In this document: positions 17,181-26,335 of the stretch, piece after piece | Layout: each line of letters starts with the position of its first letter | Position numbering within the stretch: the first letter of the stretch is position 1 | From: Lachnospiraceae bacterium | GTDB lineage: Bacteria; Bacillota; Clostridia; Lachnospirales; Lachnospiraceae | Assembly: GCA_017624235.1 (NCBI GenBank) | Contig: JAGANL010000002.1 | Coordinates: 144,765 to 208,764 of the forward strand | DNA length: 64,000 nucleotides | Reading direction: 5' to 3' | Translations under genes and position numbers: made by a program | The notes under the pieces: model-generated | What the model was told of the DNA's origin: nothing | Databases searched by the model: none | Seen by the model: the letters and a program-made list of their open reading frames with translations, nothing else

Positions 17181-17891
17181 ATGATTCGATTGGATAAATA
17201 TTTAGCGGATCTTGGCATAGGTACCCGCTCCGAGGTGAAGGAGCTGATCCGCAGAGGAAGCGTAACCGTGGATGGGAGGATGGTGCGCAGACCGGAGGAG
17301 AAAATTGAGGAGCATACCACCCGGGTATGCGTTAACGGTACAGAGTGCATTTATCAAAAATACCGTTACTATATGCTGAATAAGCCGGCAGGGGTAGTGT
17401 CTGCAACAGAAGATGTAAAGGAAAAGACGGTGCTCTCGTTTTTACCCGCAGAGCTTCAAAAGGATATTTTTCCGGTAGGGCGTTTGGATAAGGATACGGT
17501 AGGGCTTCTGCTCCTGACGAACGATGGGGGACTGGCCCATGAGCTGCTTTCGCCCAAAAAGCATGTTCCGAAAACCTATCTGGTGCAGGCAGAGCATCCG
17601 GTGGATGAAGTGTCTTTGGAGCGGTTAAAAAGCGGAGTAGATATCGGAGAAAAGAATCTGACCCTTCCTGCGGAAGCATCGTATGGAGAGACCAGGGAAT
17701 GGGTTCTTTTGACCATACGGGAGGGCAGGTACCATCAGGTAAAGCGGATGTTTCAGGCGGTGGGCAACCGGGTTGTTTCGTTAAAAAGGCTTTCCATGGG
17801 GACACTGACATTGGATGAAACGTTGCCAGAGGGAAGGTATAGAGAACTGACGGCAGAGGAAGTAAAAAAACTGACAGACAGGAAGGTGTAA
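17181..17891 (+). CDS. RsuA/RluB-family pseudouridine synthase
   Basis: A 236-residue rRNA pseudouridine synthase. An N-terminal S4 RNA-binding domain (about 1-60, starting IRLDKYLADLGIGTRSE) is joined to the catalytic domain with the motif GRLDKDTVGLLLLTNDG, whose Asp is the catalytic residue. The later EGRYHQVKRMF segment is also typical. RsuA acts on 16S rRNA U516 and RluB on 23S rRNA U2605; the exact target cannot be settled by eye. A lipoprotein gene follows directly at the stop codon. Confidence 0.92.
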   Translation: MIRLDKYLADLGIGTRSEVKELIRRGSVTVDGRMVRRPEEKIEEHTTRVCVNGTECIYQKYRYYMLNKPAGVVSATEDVKEKTVLSFLPAELQKDIFPVGRLDKDTVGLLLLTNDGGLAHELLSPKKHVPKTYLVQAEHPVDEVSLERLKSGVDIGEKNLTLPAEASYGETREWVLLTIREGRYHQVKRMFQAVGNRVVSLKRLSMGTLTLDETLPEGRYRELTAEEVKKLTDRKV

Positions 17892-19460
17892 ATGAGAAAA
17901 AGAATATGGATTGGAATCTTTATGATTCTTCTGTTGACCGGCTGCGGTGCGTCTAAGGGAGCGAAGGAGCAAAGCTCTCCAATGGAAAATGTTGTTTCCG
18001 GGCAGGTATCCGGTCTTTCGGCCAATATGAGAAACGGGGGACTGGCGGCAGGAGATGACGAGGGAATATATTATGTTTGGGAAGAGCAGCTTTTTTATGA
18101 AAAGGATGGTTCAGCGGCAGAATGTCTGGATCAAAACGGCGCCAGATACTTATGTCTGACAGAGGAACAGCTGTATTATGTATCGCAGGATGAAGATGGA
18201 AAAACAGGTATTTACTGTCTGGACAAGGGAAAAGGAAAAGAGCGGAAGCTGCTTTTGCAGACCGGAGCCAGATACCTGTATGAATATGAAGGATGGCTTT
18301 ATTATATCAATTATCCGGAAACACTTGATGTCTGCAGGGTCAGAACAGACGGGAGTGACGTTGAAATACTGGCAGAAGGCCGGTTCGACAGCCTGATTGT
18401 CACAGAAACGGCACTGTATTACAGAAATGTGGAAACAGGGCAGCTTTTCAAGCAGTCCTGTTTCGAGGAAACTGGTCAAGCTGTAGACCGGCAACTGAAA
18501 GAGGCAGAGGAATGGGTTCCTTTTTCAGGGGATGCCATGCCGATGATTGACGGAGAATGGCTTTATTATGAATTGGGGGACTCACTCTGGCATTACAAGG
18601 TAAGTACAGAGGATCGGACTTCCATGGGCAGGATTGCAAGAAACTCTGACAATATGATTCTTTGGGAAGGGCGCATGTTTGAAGATGGGTACTGTCAGGA
18701 GCTTGGCTCGGGTGAAAGGACACAATGGACTGATGAGCCGTGGACAAAGCTTTATGCAGTGGCCGGAAACAGGCTGATTTACCAGACCTTTTCTTATACG
18801 GAGGATGAACTTGTAAGGGCGGGAATGACGCCACAGATGATTTCCCTCTGTGCCTATGACATAGAAAGCGGTGAGATACGCATCCTGCAGCAGGAGGAAG
18901 AGAACAGGACAGAATGGACACAGGAGAATGCAAGCAAAGCCTTTGACCGGCTCCTGGCCGGAGATCTTACTCTGCTTTTGGAGAGGCAAACGGCCTTTGC
19001 CAAAAACAGTCTGCCGCCGTATCAGGAATGGAAGAGTGTGGATATGGATCTGGATGGTGATGGAGTTGCAGAGCGTTTTCTGCAATACGAAAAAAGTAGC
19101 ATCATTCTCCATGCAGAAAAAAACGGTGTCCGGCTGTATCTGTTTGATACGGAGGATGAGACAGAGTGGTATGAGCCTTTGACAGACGGTACGGTGTTGT
19201 ACCGGCAGGAGTATGAAAATGCAGGCTATCACAATTCCATATATGATATTTATGGAATGGGAGCAGACGGGACATGGGAGCGAATCGATTCCTGGCAGCA
19301 TTTTTATAATGATCTGGAGCGGATTGATTATGATGCAGAAACGGATAGTCTGATCAAACAGGAGAGCTATTTTGCCGGAGAGGAGTTTACGGATGCCGTG
19401 AAGTGGCAAAAGGGATTGGATGCCATCCTGGCAAAACGAGTATGGGAAAAGACAGAATAA
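17892..19460 (+). CDS. Secreted lipoprotein, probable beta-propeller (DUF5050-like)
   Basis: A 522-residue protein with a lipoprotein signal peptide ending in LLTGC (Cys18). Residues about 40-320 contain repeated blocks of the kind yYvxxx...Yrvxxdg (LYYVSQDEDG, LYYINYPE, LYYRNVETG, LYYELGD), typical of DUF5050-like beta-propellers. A calcium-loop-like MDLDGDGVAERF lies near residues 380-391. It starts at the base after the upstream stop codon, so it is part of that operon. Surface location is well supported; function is unknown. Confidence 0.8.
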   Translation: MRKRIWIGIFMILLLTGCGASKGAKEQSSPMENVVSGQVSGLSANMRNGGLAAGDDEGIYYVWEEQLFYEKDGSAAECLDQNGARYLCLTEEQLYYVSQDEDGKTGIYCLDKGKGKERKLLLQTGARYLYEYEGWLYYINYPETLDVCRVRTDGSDVEILAEGRFDSLIVTETALYYRNVETGQLFKQSCFEETGQAVDRQLKEAEEWVPFSGDAMPMIDGEWLYYELGDSLWHYKVSTEDRTSMGRIARNSDNMILWEGRMFEDGYCQELGSGERTQWTDEPWTKLYAVAGNRLIYQTFSYTEDELVRAGMTPQMISLCAYDIESGEIRILQQEEENRTEWTQENASKAFDRLLAGDLTLLLERQTAFAKNSLPPYQEWKSVDMDLDGDGVAERFLQYEKSSIILHAEKNGVRLYLFDTEDETEWYEPLTDGTVLYRQEYENAGYHNSIYDIYGMGADGTWERIDSWQHFYNDLERIDYDAETDSLIKQESYFAGEEFTDAVKWQKGLDAILAKRVWEKTE

Positions 19461-19481
19461 GAAAATATGGAAAGAAATAAT

Positions 19482-20159
19482 ATGAGTCACAAAAACCAGG
19501 ATATGAAAAATGAAATTTTCAAGGGGATGGAGGCCGTTATTTTCGATTTGGATGGTACGCTGGTCGATTCCATGTGGATGTGGAGACAGATTGATATTGA
19601 GTATCTCGGAAGGTTCGGAATCCCTTTGCCGGAGCATCTTCAGGCTGATATCGAGGGAATGAGCTTTTCGGAAACCGCAGAGTATTTTAAAAAGCGATTT
19701 TCCATTCCGCATCCGGTAGAGCAGATGAAAGAGGACTGGAACCGGATGGCATGGGATAAATATATGAATGAAGTACCCTTAAAGCCGGGTGTAAGAGAGT
19801 TTCTGAAAAAATGCAGGGAGCTTGGGCTGAAGCTTGGCATTGCCACCAGCAATTCCAGAGAGCTGGTGGAGAATATAGCAAAGGTGCATAACCTGAGAGA
19901 TTATTTTTCCTGCATCCTGACAGGATGTGATGCAAAGAAAGGGAAGCCTGCTCCGGATATCTATTTACTGGTTGCAGAGCAGCTTGGTGTGAAACCGGAG
20001 TGCTGTCTTGTATTTGAGGATATCATTCCGGGTATTGCAGCCGGCAAGGCGGCTGGCATGAAGGTCTGTGCTGTGGAGGATGCCTATTCACAGGGAGTCT
20101 GGGAAGAAAAATGCCGTCTGGCGGACTTTTATGTAAAAGACTATCGGGAGCTTGTATAA
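19482..20159 (+). CDS. HAD-superfamily phosphatase (beta-phosphoglucomutase-like)
   Basis: A HAD subclass IA hydrolase of about 225 residues. Motif I is VIFDLDGTLVDSMW, motif II is the Ser in IATSNS, the Lys is in KKGKPAPDIY, and the acidic motif IV is VFEDIIPGI. The cap inserted after motif I fits the phosphoglycolate phosphatase/beta-PGM type. The ATG at 19482 has GGAAAG at a good distance; an ATG at 19467 is also possible. The substrate is not predictable. The stop overlaps the start region of the ygiQ-like gene. Confidence 0.85.
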   Translation: MSHKNQDMKNEIFKGMEAVIFDLDGTLVDSMWMWRQIDIEYLGRFGIPLPEHLQADIEGMSFSETAEYFKKRFSIPHPVEQMKEDWNRMAWDKYMNEVPLKPGVREFLKKCRELGLKLGIATSNSRELVENIAKVHNLRDYFSCILTGCDAKKGKPAPDIYLLVAEQLGVKPECCLVFEDIIPGIAAGKAAGMKVCAVEDAYSQGVWEEKCRLADFYVKDYRELV

Positions 20160-20160
20160 C

Positions 20161-22104
20161 GTGATTAAAGATTTTTTACCAATCAGCAAAGAGGATATGA
20201 ACGAAAGAGGCATAGAACAACTCGATTTTGTCTATGTCATCGGGGATGCGTATGTAGATCATCCTTCCTTTGGTCATGCCATTATCAGCAGGGTGCTGGA
20301 GGCCAACGGTTATACGGTTGGAATCATAGCTCAGCCGGACTGGAAGGATGAGAAGAGTATCACTGTGCTGGGAAGACCCAGACTGGCTTTCCTGATTTCG
20401 GCGGGGAACATGGATTCCATGGTAAACCACTATTTTGTGTCCAAAAAGCATCGGCCTTCTGATGCTTATACACCCGGTGGAGAGCCGTTCCATCGGCCGG
20501 ATCATGCAACTGTGGTATACGGCAATCTGATACGCCGTACCTATAAGGATGTGCCGATTATCATAGGTGGAATTGAAGCGAGCCTACGAAGGCTTGCACA
20601 TTACGATTACTGGACAGACAGCTTTAAGAGGTCTGTCCTGTTGGACAGTCAGGCAGATTTGATTTCTTATGGTATGGGAGAAAGGTCTGTCGTGGAGATT
20701 GCCGATGCTTTGGCAAGCGGTATTGATGTACGGGATATTACGTTTATCAGGGGAACCGTTTATAAGACTAAGGATTTATCCGGTATTTATGATGCAAGAG
20801 AATTGCCGTCCTATGAAGAAATGAAAAAGGATAAGAGAAAATATGCGCAAAGCTTTCAGGTGCAGTATGAAAATACCGATCCCTGTACGGCAGGAACACT
20901 GATTGAGCCATATCCGAACGGGGTTTATGTAGTGCAGAATCCACCGCAGCCGGTACTCACTACGGAAGAAATGGATGCGGTCTATGATCTGCCGTATAGG
21001 AGGACCTATCACCCGTCCTATGAGGAAAAGGGCGGGGTTCCTGCCATTGCAGAAATTAAATTCTCTCTGATCAGCAATCGCGGCTGTTTCGGCGGATGCA
21101 GCTTTTGTGCGTTGACCTTCCATCAGGGGCGTACCATTCAGGTGAGAAGCCATGAATCGATTCTCCGCGAAGCCGAAAAAATGATTCAGGACCCTGAATT
21201 TAAAGGCTATATTCATGATGTGGGAGGGCCGACTGCAAATTTCAGGCATCCTTCCTGCGAAAAGCAGCTGACAAAAGGAGTCTGTCCGTCCAAACAGTGT
21301 CTGTTTCCGAAGCCCTGTGCCAATCTGAAGGCAGATCATACTGATTATCTGGCTCTTCTGCGGAAGCTGAGGGCATTGCCGGGAGTGAAGAAGGTCTTTG
21401 TCCGTTCCGGTATCCGTTTTGATTATCTGTTGGCAGATCCGGACGATACCTTCTTTCGGGAACTGGTGCAGTATCACATCAGCGGACAGCTGAAGGTAGC
21501 ACCGGAGCATATTTCGGATGCGGTACTGAGTAAAATGGGAAAACCGGAAAATGCGGTTTACGAGAGATTCATCAAGAAGTATCGTAGGTTGAATGAGCAG
21601 CTTGGGCTCCAGCAGTTCGTAGTGCCTTATCTGATGTCCTCGCATCCGGGGTCGACCTTAAAGGAAGCTGTTGAACTGGCGGAATATCTGCGCGACCTTG
21701 GATATATGCCGGAGCAGGTACAGGATTTTTATCCGACTCCGTCTACGATTTCTACCGTGATGTATTATACCGGGCTGGATCCCCGAACGATGAAGGAGGT
21801 CTACGTCTGCAGAAATCCGCACGAAAAGGCGATGCAGCGTGCCCTGATTCAATACCGGAATCCCAAAAACTACGATTTGGTGCTGGAGGCCTTGAAGGCT
21901 GCCGGAAGAGAGGATCTGATCGGCTTTGAGAAAAAGTGTCTGATTCGTCCAAGACGCATAGCGGGACAGAAAACAGGCACCACGATTCCGTCAGGAAGCA
22001 GGTCTGTTCAAAGAGGCAATGCAATGGAAAGACAGAGTTCTGCGGGCAGACCGAAAAAGGGTGGAAAGAAAAAGACAATCCGAAATGTGCATAAAAAGAA
22101 ATGA
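20161..22104 (+). CDS. YgiQ family radical SAM protein
   Basis: A 647-residue radical SAM protein of the YgiQ family (UPF0313). The iron-sulfur motif is RGCFGGCSFC, followed by the family signature FHQGRTIQVRS and later the VRSGIRFDY and HISGQLKVAPEH segments. The extreme C-terminus is Lys/Arg rich. The GTG at 20161 is preferred because GGGAG lies about ten bases upstream; an in-frame TTG at 20152 is too close to it. The reaction is unknown. Confidence 0.92.
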   Translation: MIKDFLPISKEDMNERGIEQLDFVYVIGDAYVDHPSFGHAIISRVLEANGYTVGIIAQPDWKDEKSITVLGRPRLAFLISAGNMDSMVNHYFVSKKHRPSDAYTPGGEPFHRPDHATVVYGNLIRRTYKDVPIIIGGIEASLRRLAHYDYWTDSFKRSVLLDSQADLISYGMGERSVVEIADALASGIDVRDITFIRGTVYKTKDLSGIYDARELPSYEEMKKDKRKYAQSFQVQYENTDPCTAGTLIEPYPNGVYVVQNPPQPVLTTEEMDAVYDLPYRRTYHPSYEEKGGVPAIAEIKFSLISNRGCFGGCSFCALTFHQGRTIQVRSHESILREAEKMIQDPEFKGYIHDVGGPTANFRHPSCEKQLTKGVCPSKQCLFPKPCANLKADHTDYLALLRKLRALPGVKKVFVRSGIRFDYLLADPDDTFFRELVQYHISGQLKVAPEHISDAVLSKMGKPENAVYERFIKKYRRLNEQLGLQQFVVPYLMSSHPGSTLKEAVELAEYLRDLGYMPEQVQDFYPTPSTISTVMYYTGLDPRTMKEVYVCRNPHEKAMQRALIQYRNPKNYDLVLEALKAAGREDLIGFEKKCLIRPRRIAGQKTGTTIPSGSRSVQRGNAMERQSSAGRPKKGGKKKTIRNVHKKK

Positions 22105-22144
22105 CGTATATATCAGATAAAGATACAGAAAGGACAGATAGTAT

Positions 22145-22906
22145 ATGAATATTGCAGTCATAACAGGGGCTTCTTCCGGTCTGGGAAGAGAGTTTTGCCT
22201 ACAACTGGATGCTTTATTTCACAGAATGGATGAGATTTGGCTGATTGCCAGAAGGGAAGAACGGTTAACGGAGCTGGCAGCGGCAATGCGGAATAAAACC
22301 CGGATTTTTGTGTTGGATGTGACAAATGAGAAACAGATGGATGGATTTGTAAAAACTCTGGAGGAAGAAAAGCCGGTGGTTCGCATGCTGGTAAACTGTG
22401 CCGGATTTGGACTGATGGGTGATTTTGCAGATTTGGAATACAAAGAACAGATTGGTATGCTGGAGGTAAACTGCAAGGCATTGACCCGGATGACCTATGA
22501 GTGTATTCCGTATATGAGGAAAAACAGCCGTATCATTCAACTGGCTTCTTCTGCGGCCTTCCTGCCACAGCCCTGTTTTGCGGTCTATGCGGCTACAAAG
22601 TCCTATGTTTTAAGCTTTTCCCGTGCACTTTCCGAGGAACTTCGTAAGAGGCAGATTTATGTAACGGCAGTCTGTCCGGGACCGGTGGAAACAGAATTTT
22701 TTGATATTGCAGAACGCTATGGAAAGACACTGGCTGTGAAGAAGCTGACGATTGTACAGCCTGAACGGGTGGTGCGGGATGCGCTGACTGATTCCAGAAA
22801 GAGAAAACCGGTATCGGTCTGCTCGGTCTGGATCAAGCTCTTTTATGTGTGTACCAGCCTGATACCACATACTGTGATTCTAAAGATGATGAGGTTTTTG
22901 AAATGA
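22145..22906 (+). CDS. Short-chain dehydrogenase/reductase
   Basis: A 253-residue classical SDR. The Rossmann nucleotide motif is TGASSGLG near residue 8. It also has the NCAGFG strand, a catalytic Ser in LASSAAFLP and the Y-x-x-x-K pair in YAATKSY, followed by PGPVETEF. Basic residues after the second strand (ARREER) suggest NADP(H). The C-terminus is hydrophobic (VWIKLFYVCTSLIPHTVIL), possibly membrane-associated as in DltE/YqjQ-like enzymes. The stop overlaps the next start by four bases. Confidence 0.9.
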   Translation: MNIAVITGASSGLGREFCLQLDALFHRMDEIWLIARREERLTELAAAMRNKTRIFVLDVTNEKQMDGFVKTLEEEKPVVRMLVNCAGFGLMGDFADLEYKEQIGMLEVNCKALTRMTYECIPYMRKNSRIIQLASSAAFLPQPCFAVYAATKSYVLSFSRALSEELRKRQIYVTAVCPGPVETEFFDIAERYGKTLAVKKLTIVQPERVVRDALTDSRKRKPVSVCSVWIKLFYVCTSLIPHTVILKMMRFLK

Positions 22907-23481
22907 GAAAAAGAATGTATATCGTCCCGAAAGGACAGCCGGGATATTTGAAGGCGCAGAGAAAATATACTTTAGTACGTACCATCGTATACTTTGCACT
23001 GTCTCTTTCTATTTTTGTTCTGGGTTATGTGACCACGAAAACCAGAACCAATCTGCTGACGGTGGTAGCTGTGCTTGGCTGTCTTCCGGCCAGTAAAAGT
23101 CTGGTCAATACGATTATGTTCTTTCGAAGCATGGGCTGCAGTGAGAATGTGTGCAGAGCCGTACAGGAAAGGACGGCGGGATTCGATGTACTGTTTGACC
23201 TCATTATGACAACCTATGATCAGAATTTTCAGTTAAGTAGCCTGGTGGTTAAGGGGCATAATATTGTTGCGCTGACTGAATGGGATAAAACGGATATTGC
23301 GGCAGCGCAAAAGCATATCGAGGAGTGCCTGAAGCTGGACGGATATAAGGAGTATACCATTAAAATATTCCGTGAGCCGGAAAAATACCTGAATCGTATT
23401 GAACAGATGAAGCAGACGGAAGAAGAGGAAAACAGAGAAAAGGGAGAAGTGCTTCAGACACTTCTGTCCATTTCTCTTTAG
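22903..23481 (+). CDS. Conserved-looking membrane protein of unknown function
   Basis: A 192-residue protein starting MRKRMYIVPKGQPGYLK. Two membrane helices (about residues 25-45 and 49-68) are followed by a soluble domain of about 120 residues. This domain contains a strand-rich middle (NFQLSSLVVKGHNIVALTEW) and an acidic helix at the end. The ATG overlaps the SDR stop (ATGA), so it is translationally coupled. I do not recognise a family. Confidence 0.7.
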   Translation: MRKRMYIVPKGQPGYLKAQRKYTLVRTIVYFALSLSIFVLGYVTTKTRTNLLTVVAVLGCLPASKSLVNTIMFFRSMGCSENVCRAVQERTAGFDVLFDLIMTTYDQNFQLSSLVVKGHNIVALTEWDKTDIAAAQKHIEECLKLDGYKEYTIKIFREPEKYLNRIEQMKQTEEEENREKGEVLQTLLSISL

Positions 23482-23488
23482 TCGGTTT

Positions 23489-24541
23489 ATGAAAGAAATT
23501 ATCGTGAAAGAAAACGAAGCCGGACAGAGATTGGATAAGCTGCTGCACAAGATTTTGCCGCAGGCATCCTCCGGCTTTTTGTATAAGATGCTCCGAAAAA
23601 AGAATATTACATGGAATGGGAAAAAGGCAGACGGCAGTGAAAAAACGGCAGTAGGTGACAAAATCTGCTTTTTTTTAGCGGAGGAAACCTTTGCGAAATT
23701 CGCCGGACAGGAGGCTGCAGCCAGTCAGGCGGCCGGCATGAAGACGGCAGAATATCGGAAAGCCTATGCTTCGTTAAAAGGTATTCGTGTCCTGTACGAA
23801 AATCCTCATGTAGTTCTTCTGCATAAGCCGTCTGGCATACTTTCCCAAAAGGCAGAACCGGGGGATTTGTCATTAAATGAATGGCTGATTGGCTATCTGC
23901 TGGAAAAGGGAATCCTGCAGCAGGAAGAGCTTGTAACCTTTCGTCCCTCCATATGCAACAGGCTCGACCGGAATACGAGTGGAATCGTGATTTGCGGTAT
24001 TTCACTCACGGGCAGCCAGAGGATGAATACTCTGCTTAAGGAGCGTTCCGTACACAAATTTTATCGCTTGATGGTGCAGGGCCGTATGCCTGCGGAAGCA
24101 TATTTGGATGGATATTTGTATAAGGACGAGGCAGTCAATAAAGTACAGATTCTTTCAAAGGAAAAATACGAGAGGCTTGCTTCGGAACAGAAAAAGCTTT
24201 ATAGCAGGATAGAAACGGCATATCGTGCCATACAGGAGCTGTCGTTTGAAAAGGCCGGGACAGCTACTCTTCTGGAGGTGGAATTGATTACCGGAAAGAC
24301 GCATCAGATCCGGGCGCATTTATCCTCGGTAGGACATCCGCTGCTTGGGGATTACAAATACGGAAATCGTGCATGGAATGAACTGTTTCGGAAAGAATAT
24401 GGTATTTCCAGTCAACTTCTGCATGCCTGCCGGATTGAATTTCCGCAGATGGAGGAACCGCTTGCTGCCATGAGCCATCTAATCCTGACAGATGAAATGC
24501 CCCCCGTGTATGAGCGGCTTTTAAGAGATGGAAAACGGTGA
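23489..24541 (+). CDS. RluA-family pseudouridine synthase
   Basis: A 350-residue enzyme. The N-terminal S4-like domain (about 1-60) has GQRLDKLLHKILP and ITWNGKK. The catalytic PseudoU_synth_2 domain runs from about 105 to 330, with the catalytic Asp in NRLDRNTSGIVI and the later TGKTHQIRAHLSSVGHPLLGD motif. It belongs to the RluC/RluD group acting on 23S rRNA. An insertion of about 25 residues between the domains is Ala/Lys rich. It lies eight bases after the membrane protein and ten before recU. Confidence 0.93.
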   Translation: MKEIIVKENEAGQRLDKLLHKILPQASSGFLYKMLRKKNITWNGKKADGSEKTAVGDKICFFLAEETFAKFAGQEAAASQAAGMKTAEYRKAYASLKGIRVLYENPHVVLLHKPSGILSQKAEPGDLSLNEWLIGYLLEKGILQQEELVTFRPSICNRLDRNTSGIVICGISLTGSQRMNTLLKERSVHKFYRLMVQGRMPAEAYLDGYLYKDEAVNKVQILSKEKYERLASEQKKLYSRIETAYRAIQELSFEKAGTATLLEVELITGKTHQIRAHLSSVGHPLLGDYKYGNRAWNELFRKEYGISSQLLHACRIEFPQMEEPLAAMSHLILTDEMPPVYERLLRDGKR

Positions 24542-24550
24542 GGTGACAGG

Positions 24551-25084
24551 ATGGCAACATGGAATACCAGAGGACTCAGGGGGTCTACCTTAGAGGATTT
24601 AATCAACCGAACCAATGAAAAGTACCGGGAAAACGGGCTGGCGCTTATTCAGAAGATTCCTACACCGATTACGCCGGTGCGTATGGATAAGGAGCACAAG
24701 CAGATTACACTGGCCTATTTTGAACAGAAGAGTACGGTCGATTATATTGGAGCTGTACAGGGGATACCAGTCTGTTTTGATGCGAAGGAATGCGCAACGG
24801 ATACCTTCGCTCTGCAGAATATCCATGCACATCAGGTTCAGTTCATGGAAGAGTTTGAACAGCAGGGCGGGGTTGCTTTCTTTTTGATCTATTATACGGG
24901 CAAGGATCTTTTTTATTATCTGCCCTTTGTCTTTCTAAAGCTGTTCTGGGACAGGGCACAGGGCGGGGGACGCAAAAGCTTTCGGTTTGAAGAACTGAAT
25001 CCCGAGTATATCCTGCCGAAGAAGAATGGAATCCTAGTACCCTATCTGGATATGGTGCAAAAGGATTTGGAGGAACGGGATTGA
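24551..25084 (+). CDS. recU: Holliday junction resolvase RecU
   Basis: A 177-residue RecU-type resolvase of Firmicutes that cleaves Holliday junctions made during RecA recombination. Catalytic residues are visible as D64 (STVDYIG) and D77/K79 in FDAKEC, followed by the LQNIHAHQVQFM segment that matches the family's dimer/stalk region. The first 20 residues (NTRGLRGSTLEDLIN) match the N-terminal stretch. The his operon promoter begins at base 25081, overlapping the last recU codon. Confidence 0.92.
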   Translation: MATWNTRGLRGSTLEDLINRTNEKYRENGLALIQKIPTPITPVRMDKEHKQITLAYFEQKSTVDYIGAVQGIPVCFDAKECATDTFALQNIHAHQVQFMEEFEQQGGVAFFLIYYTGKDLFYYLPFVFLKLFWDRAQGGGRKSFRFEELNPEYILPKKNGILVPYLDMVQKDLEERD

Positions 25085-25109
25085 CATTTTAAAAAGAGTT
25101 TAGTATACT
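25081..25109 (+). promoter_or_regulatory. Promoter of the his operon
   Basis: A perfect TTGACA -35 (25081-25086) and a TATACT -10 (25104-25109) with a 17-base spacer. The -35 overlaps the recU stop codon. The leader to hisZ is about 105 bases. It has no T-box antiterminator sequence and no His-rich leader peptide that I can see, so regulation is not evident from the sequence. Confidence 0.85.
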
Positions 25110-25222
25110 GACAGTTGTTTGACAAAGTAGCATGGTAGCGAATTAACACTTTAAAGCGATAAAGTAAAAAGAGCTGTATGTGAAGAGAAGCATTTCATCG
25201 ATAAGAAAGGTATGATTAGGAT

Positions 25223-26335
25223 ATGAGTAAACGATTAGTACATACCCCGGAAGGTGTACGGGACATTTATGGTGAGGAATATGCCGGAAAGCTAAAGGCA
25301 GAAGAGCTTGTTCACAATAAATTTGCAGAGTACGGTTATCAGGATATTCAGACACCGACCTTTGAATTTTTTGATGTATTTTCCAAAGAGATTGGAACAA
25401 CGCCGTCCAAGGAGCTGTATAAATTTTTTGATAAGGAAGGAAATACACTGGTTCTGCGGCCGGATTTTACCCCGTCCATGGCAAGATGCGCAGCCAAATA
25501 TTTTATGGACGAGGATACGGAAATCCGCTTTTGCTATCTGGGAAACACCTTTACAAATACCTCAAACCTACAGGGAAAGCTCAAGGAAGTGACTCAGATG
25601 GGCGTGGAGCTGATTGGGAATCCCAGCGTGGAAGCGGATGCGGAACTGATCAGTCTGTTAGTGGAAGCGCTGTTAAATACAGGCTTGAAGGAATTTCAGA
25701 TCAGTATCGGCGAGGTAGAATATTTTAAAGGACTCTGTCAGGCGGCAGGCCTGGATGAGGAAACAGAGTCAGAACTTCGGGAATATATTTCCAATAAGAA
25801 TTACTTTGGTGCGGAAAGCCTTTTGCTGGAAAAGGAAATTCCGGAGGAATACAGCAGTGTCCTTCTGAAGCTGACGGAGCTGTTTGGAGGCGTAGAGTCT
25901 TTGAAGGAGGCCGGAGCTCTTGTGAAAAACGAGCGCTCCCAGCAGGCGGTAAGGCGCCTGGAAGAGCTTTATGACGTGCTTTGCCAATACGGTGTGGAGC
26001 AGTATGTTTCCTTTGACCTTGGCATGCTAAGCAAGTATAATTATTATACAGGTGTGATTTTTAAGGCTTATACGTATGGGGTCGGAGATGCCATTGCAAA
26101 GGGCGGACGCTATGACAGCCTGTTGTCTCATTTTGGCAAAGACGCTCCGGCTATCGGGTTTATGATTATTGTAGATGATCTGCTGTCTGCCATTTCCAGA
26201 CAGGGAATCCGGCTTCCTGCCGCAGAGGAGCTTTTCGTCATGACCTATACAAAGGAAAACTTTGCAGAGGTCTTACAAAAGGCCAGAGAGCTTCGAAGGA
26301 GCGGAAGAAAAGTGGAAATGAGGTTGGAAGCATGA
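25223..26335 (+). CDS. hisZ: ATP phosphoribosyltransferase regulatory subunit HisZ
   Basis: A 370-residue HisRS-paralogue. Class II synthetase-like motifs are present: TPEGVRDIYGEE at the N-terminus, RPDFTPSMAR (motif 2 region) and GGRYDSLLSHFG near residue 295. It lacks the C-terminal anticodon-binding domain of HisRS. HisZ activates the short HisG and confers histidine feedback control. It is the first gene of the operon. The stop overlaps the hisG start (ATGA). Confidence 0.95.
   Translation: MSKRLVHTPEGVRDIYGEEYAGKLKAEELVHNKFAEYGYQDIQTPTFEFFDVFSKEIGTTPSKELYKFFDKEGNTLVLRPDFTPSMARCAAKYFMDEDTEIRFCYLGNTFTNTSNLQGKLKEVTQMGVELIGNPSVEADAELISLLVEALLNTGLKEFQISIGEVEYFKGLCQAAGLDEETESELREYISNKNYFGAESLLLEKEIPEEYSSVLLKLTELFGGVESLKEAGALVKNERSQQAVRRLEELYDVLCQYGVEQYVSFDLGMLSKYNYYTGVIFKAYTYGVGDAIAKGGRYDSLLSHFGKDAPAIGFMIIVDDLLSAISRQGIRLPAAEELFVMTYTKENFAEVLQKARELRRSGRKVEMRLEA

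Noticed and set aside
18582-19712. Minus-strand open frame of 376 codons
   Set aside because: It is antisense to the lipoprotein and HAD genes, has Cys/His-rich composition typical of an antisense shadow, and has no ribosome-binding site or family match.
20776-21645. Minus-strand open frame of 289 codons
   Set aside because: It lies wholly inside the YgiQ-family gene on the opposite strand; the plus-strand protein has clear motifs.
25110-25222. Possible T-box or riboswitch before hisZ
   Set aside because: The leader is short and I see no conserved antiterminator bulge sequence or terminator hairpin; a CATGGTAGCG stretch is only a chance resemblance.
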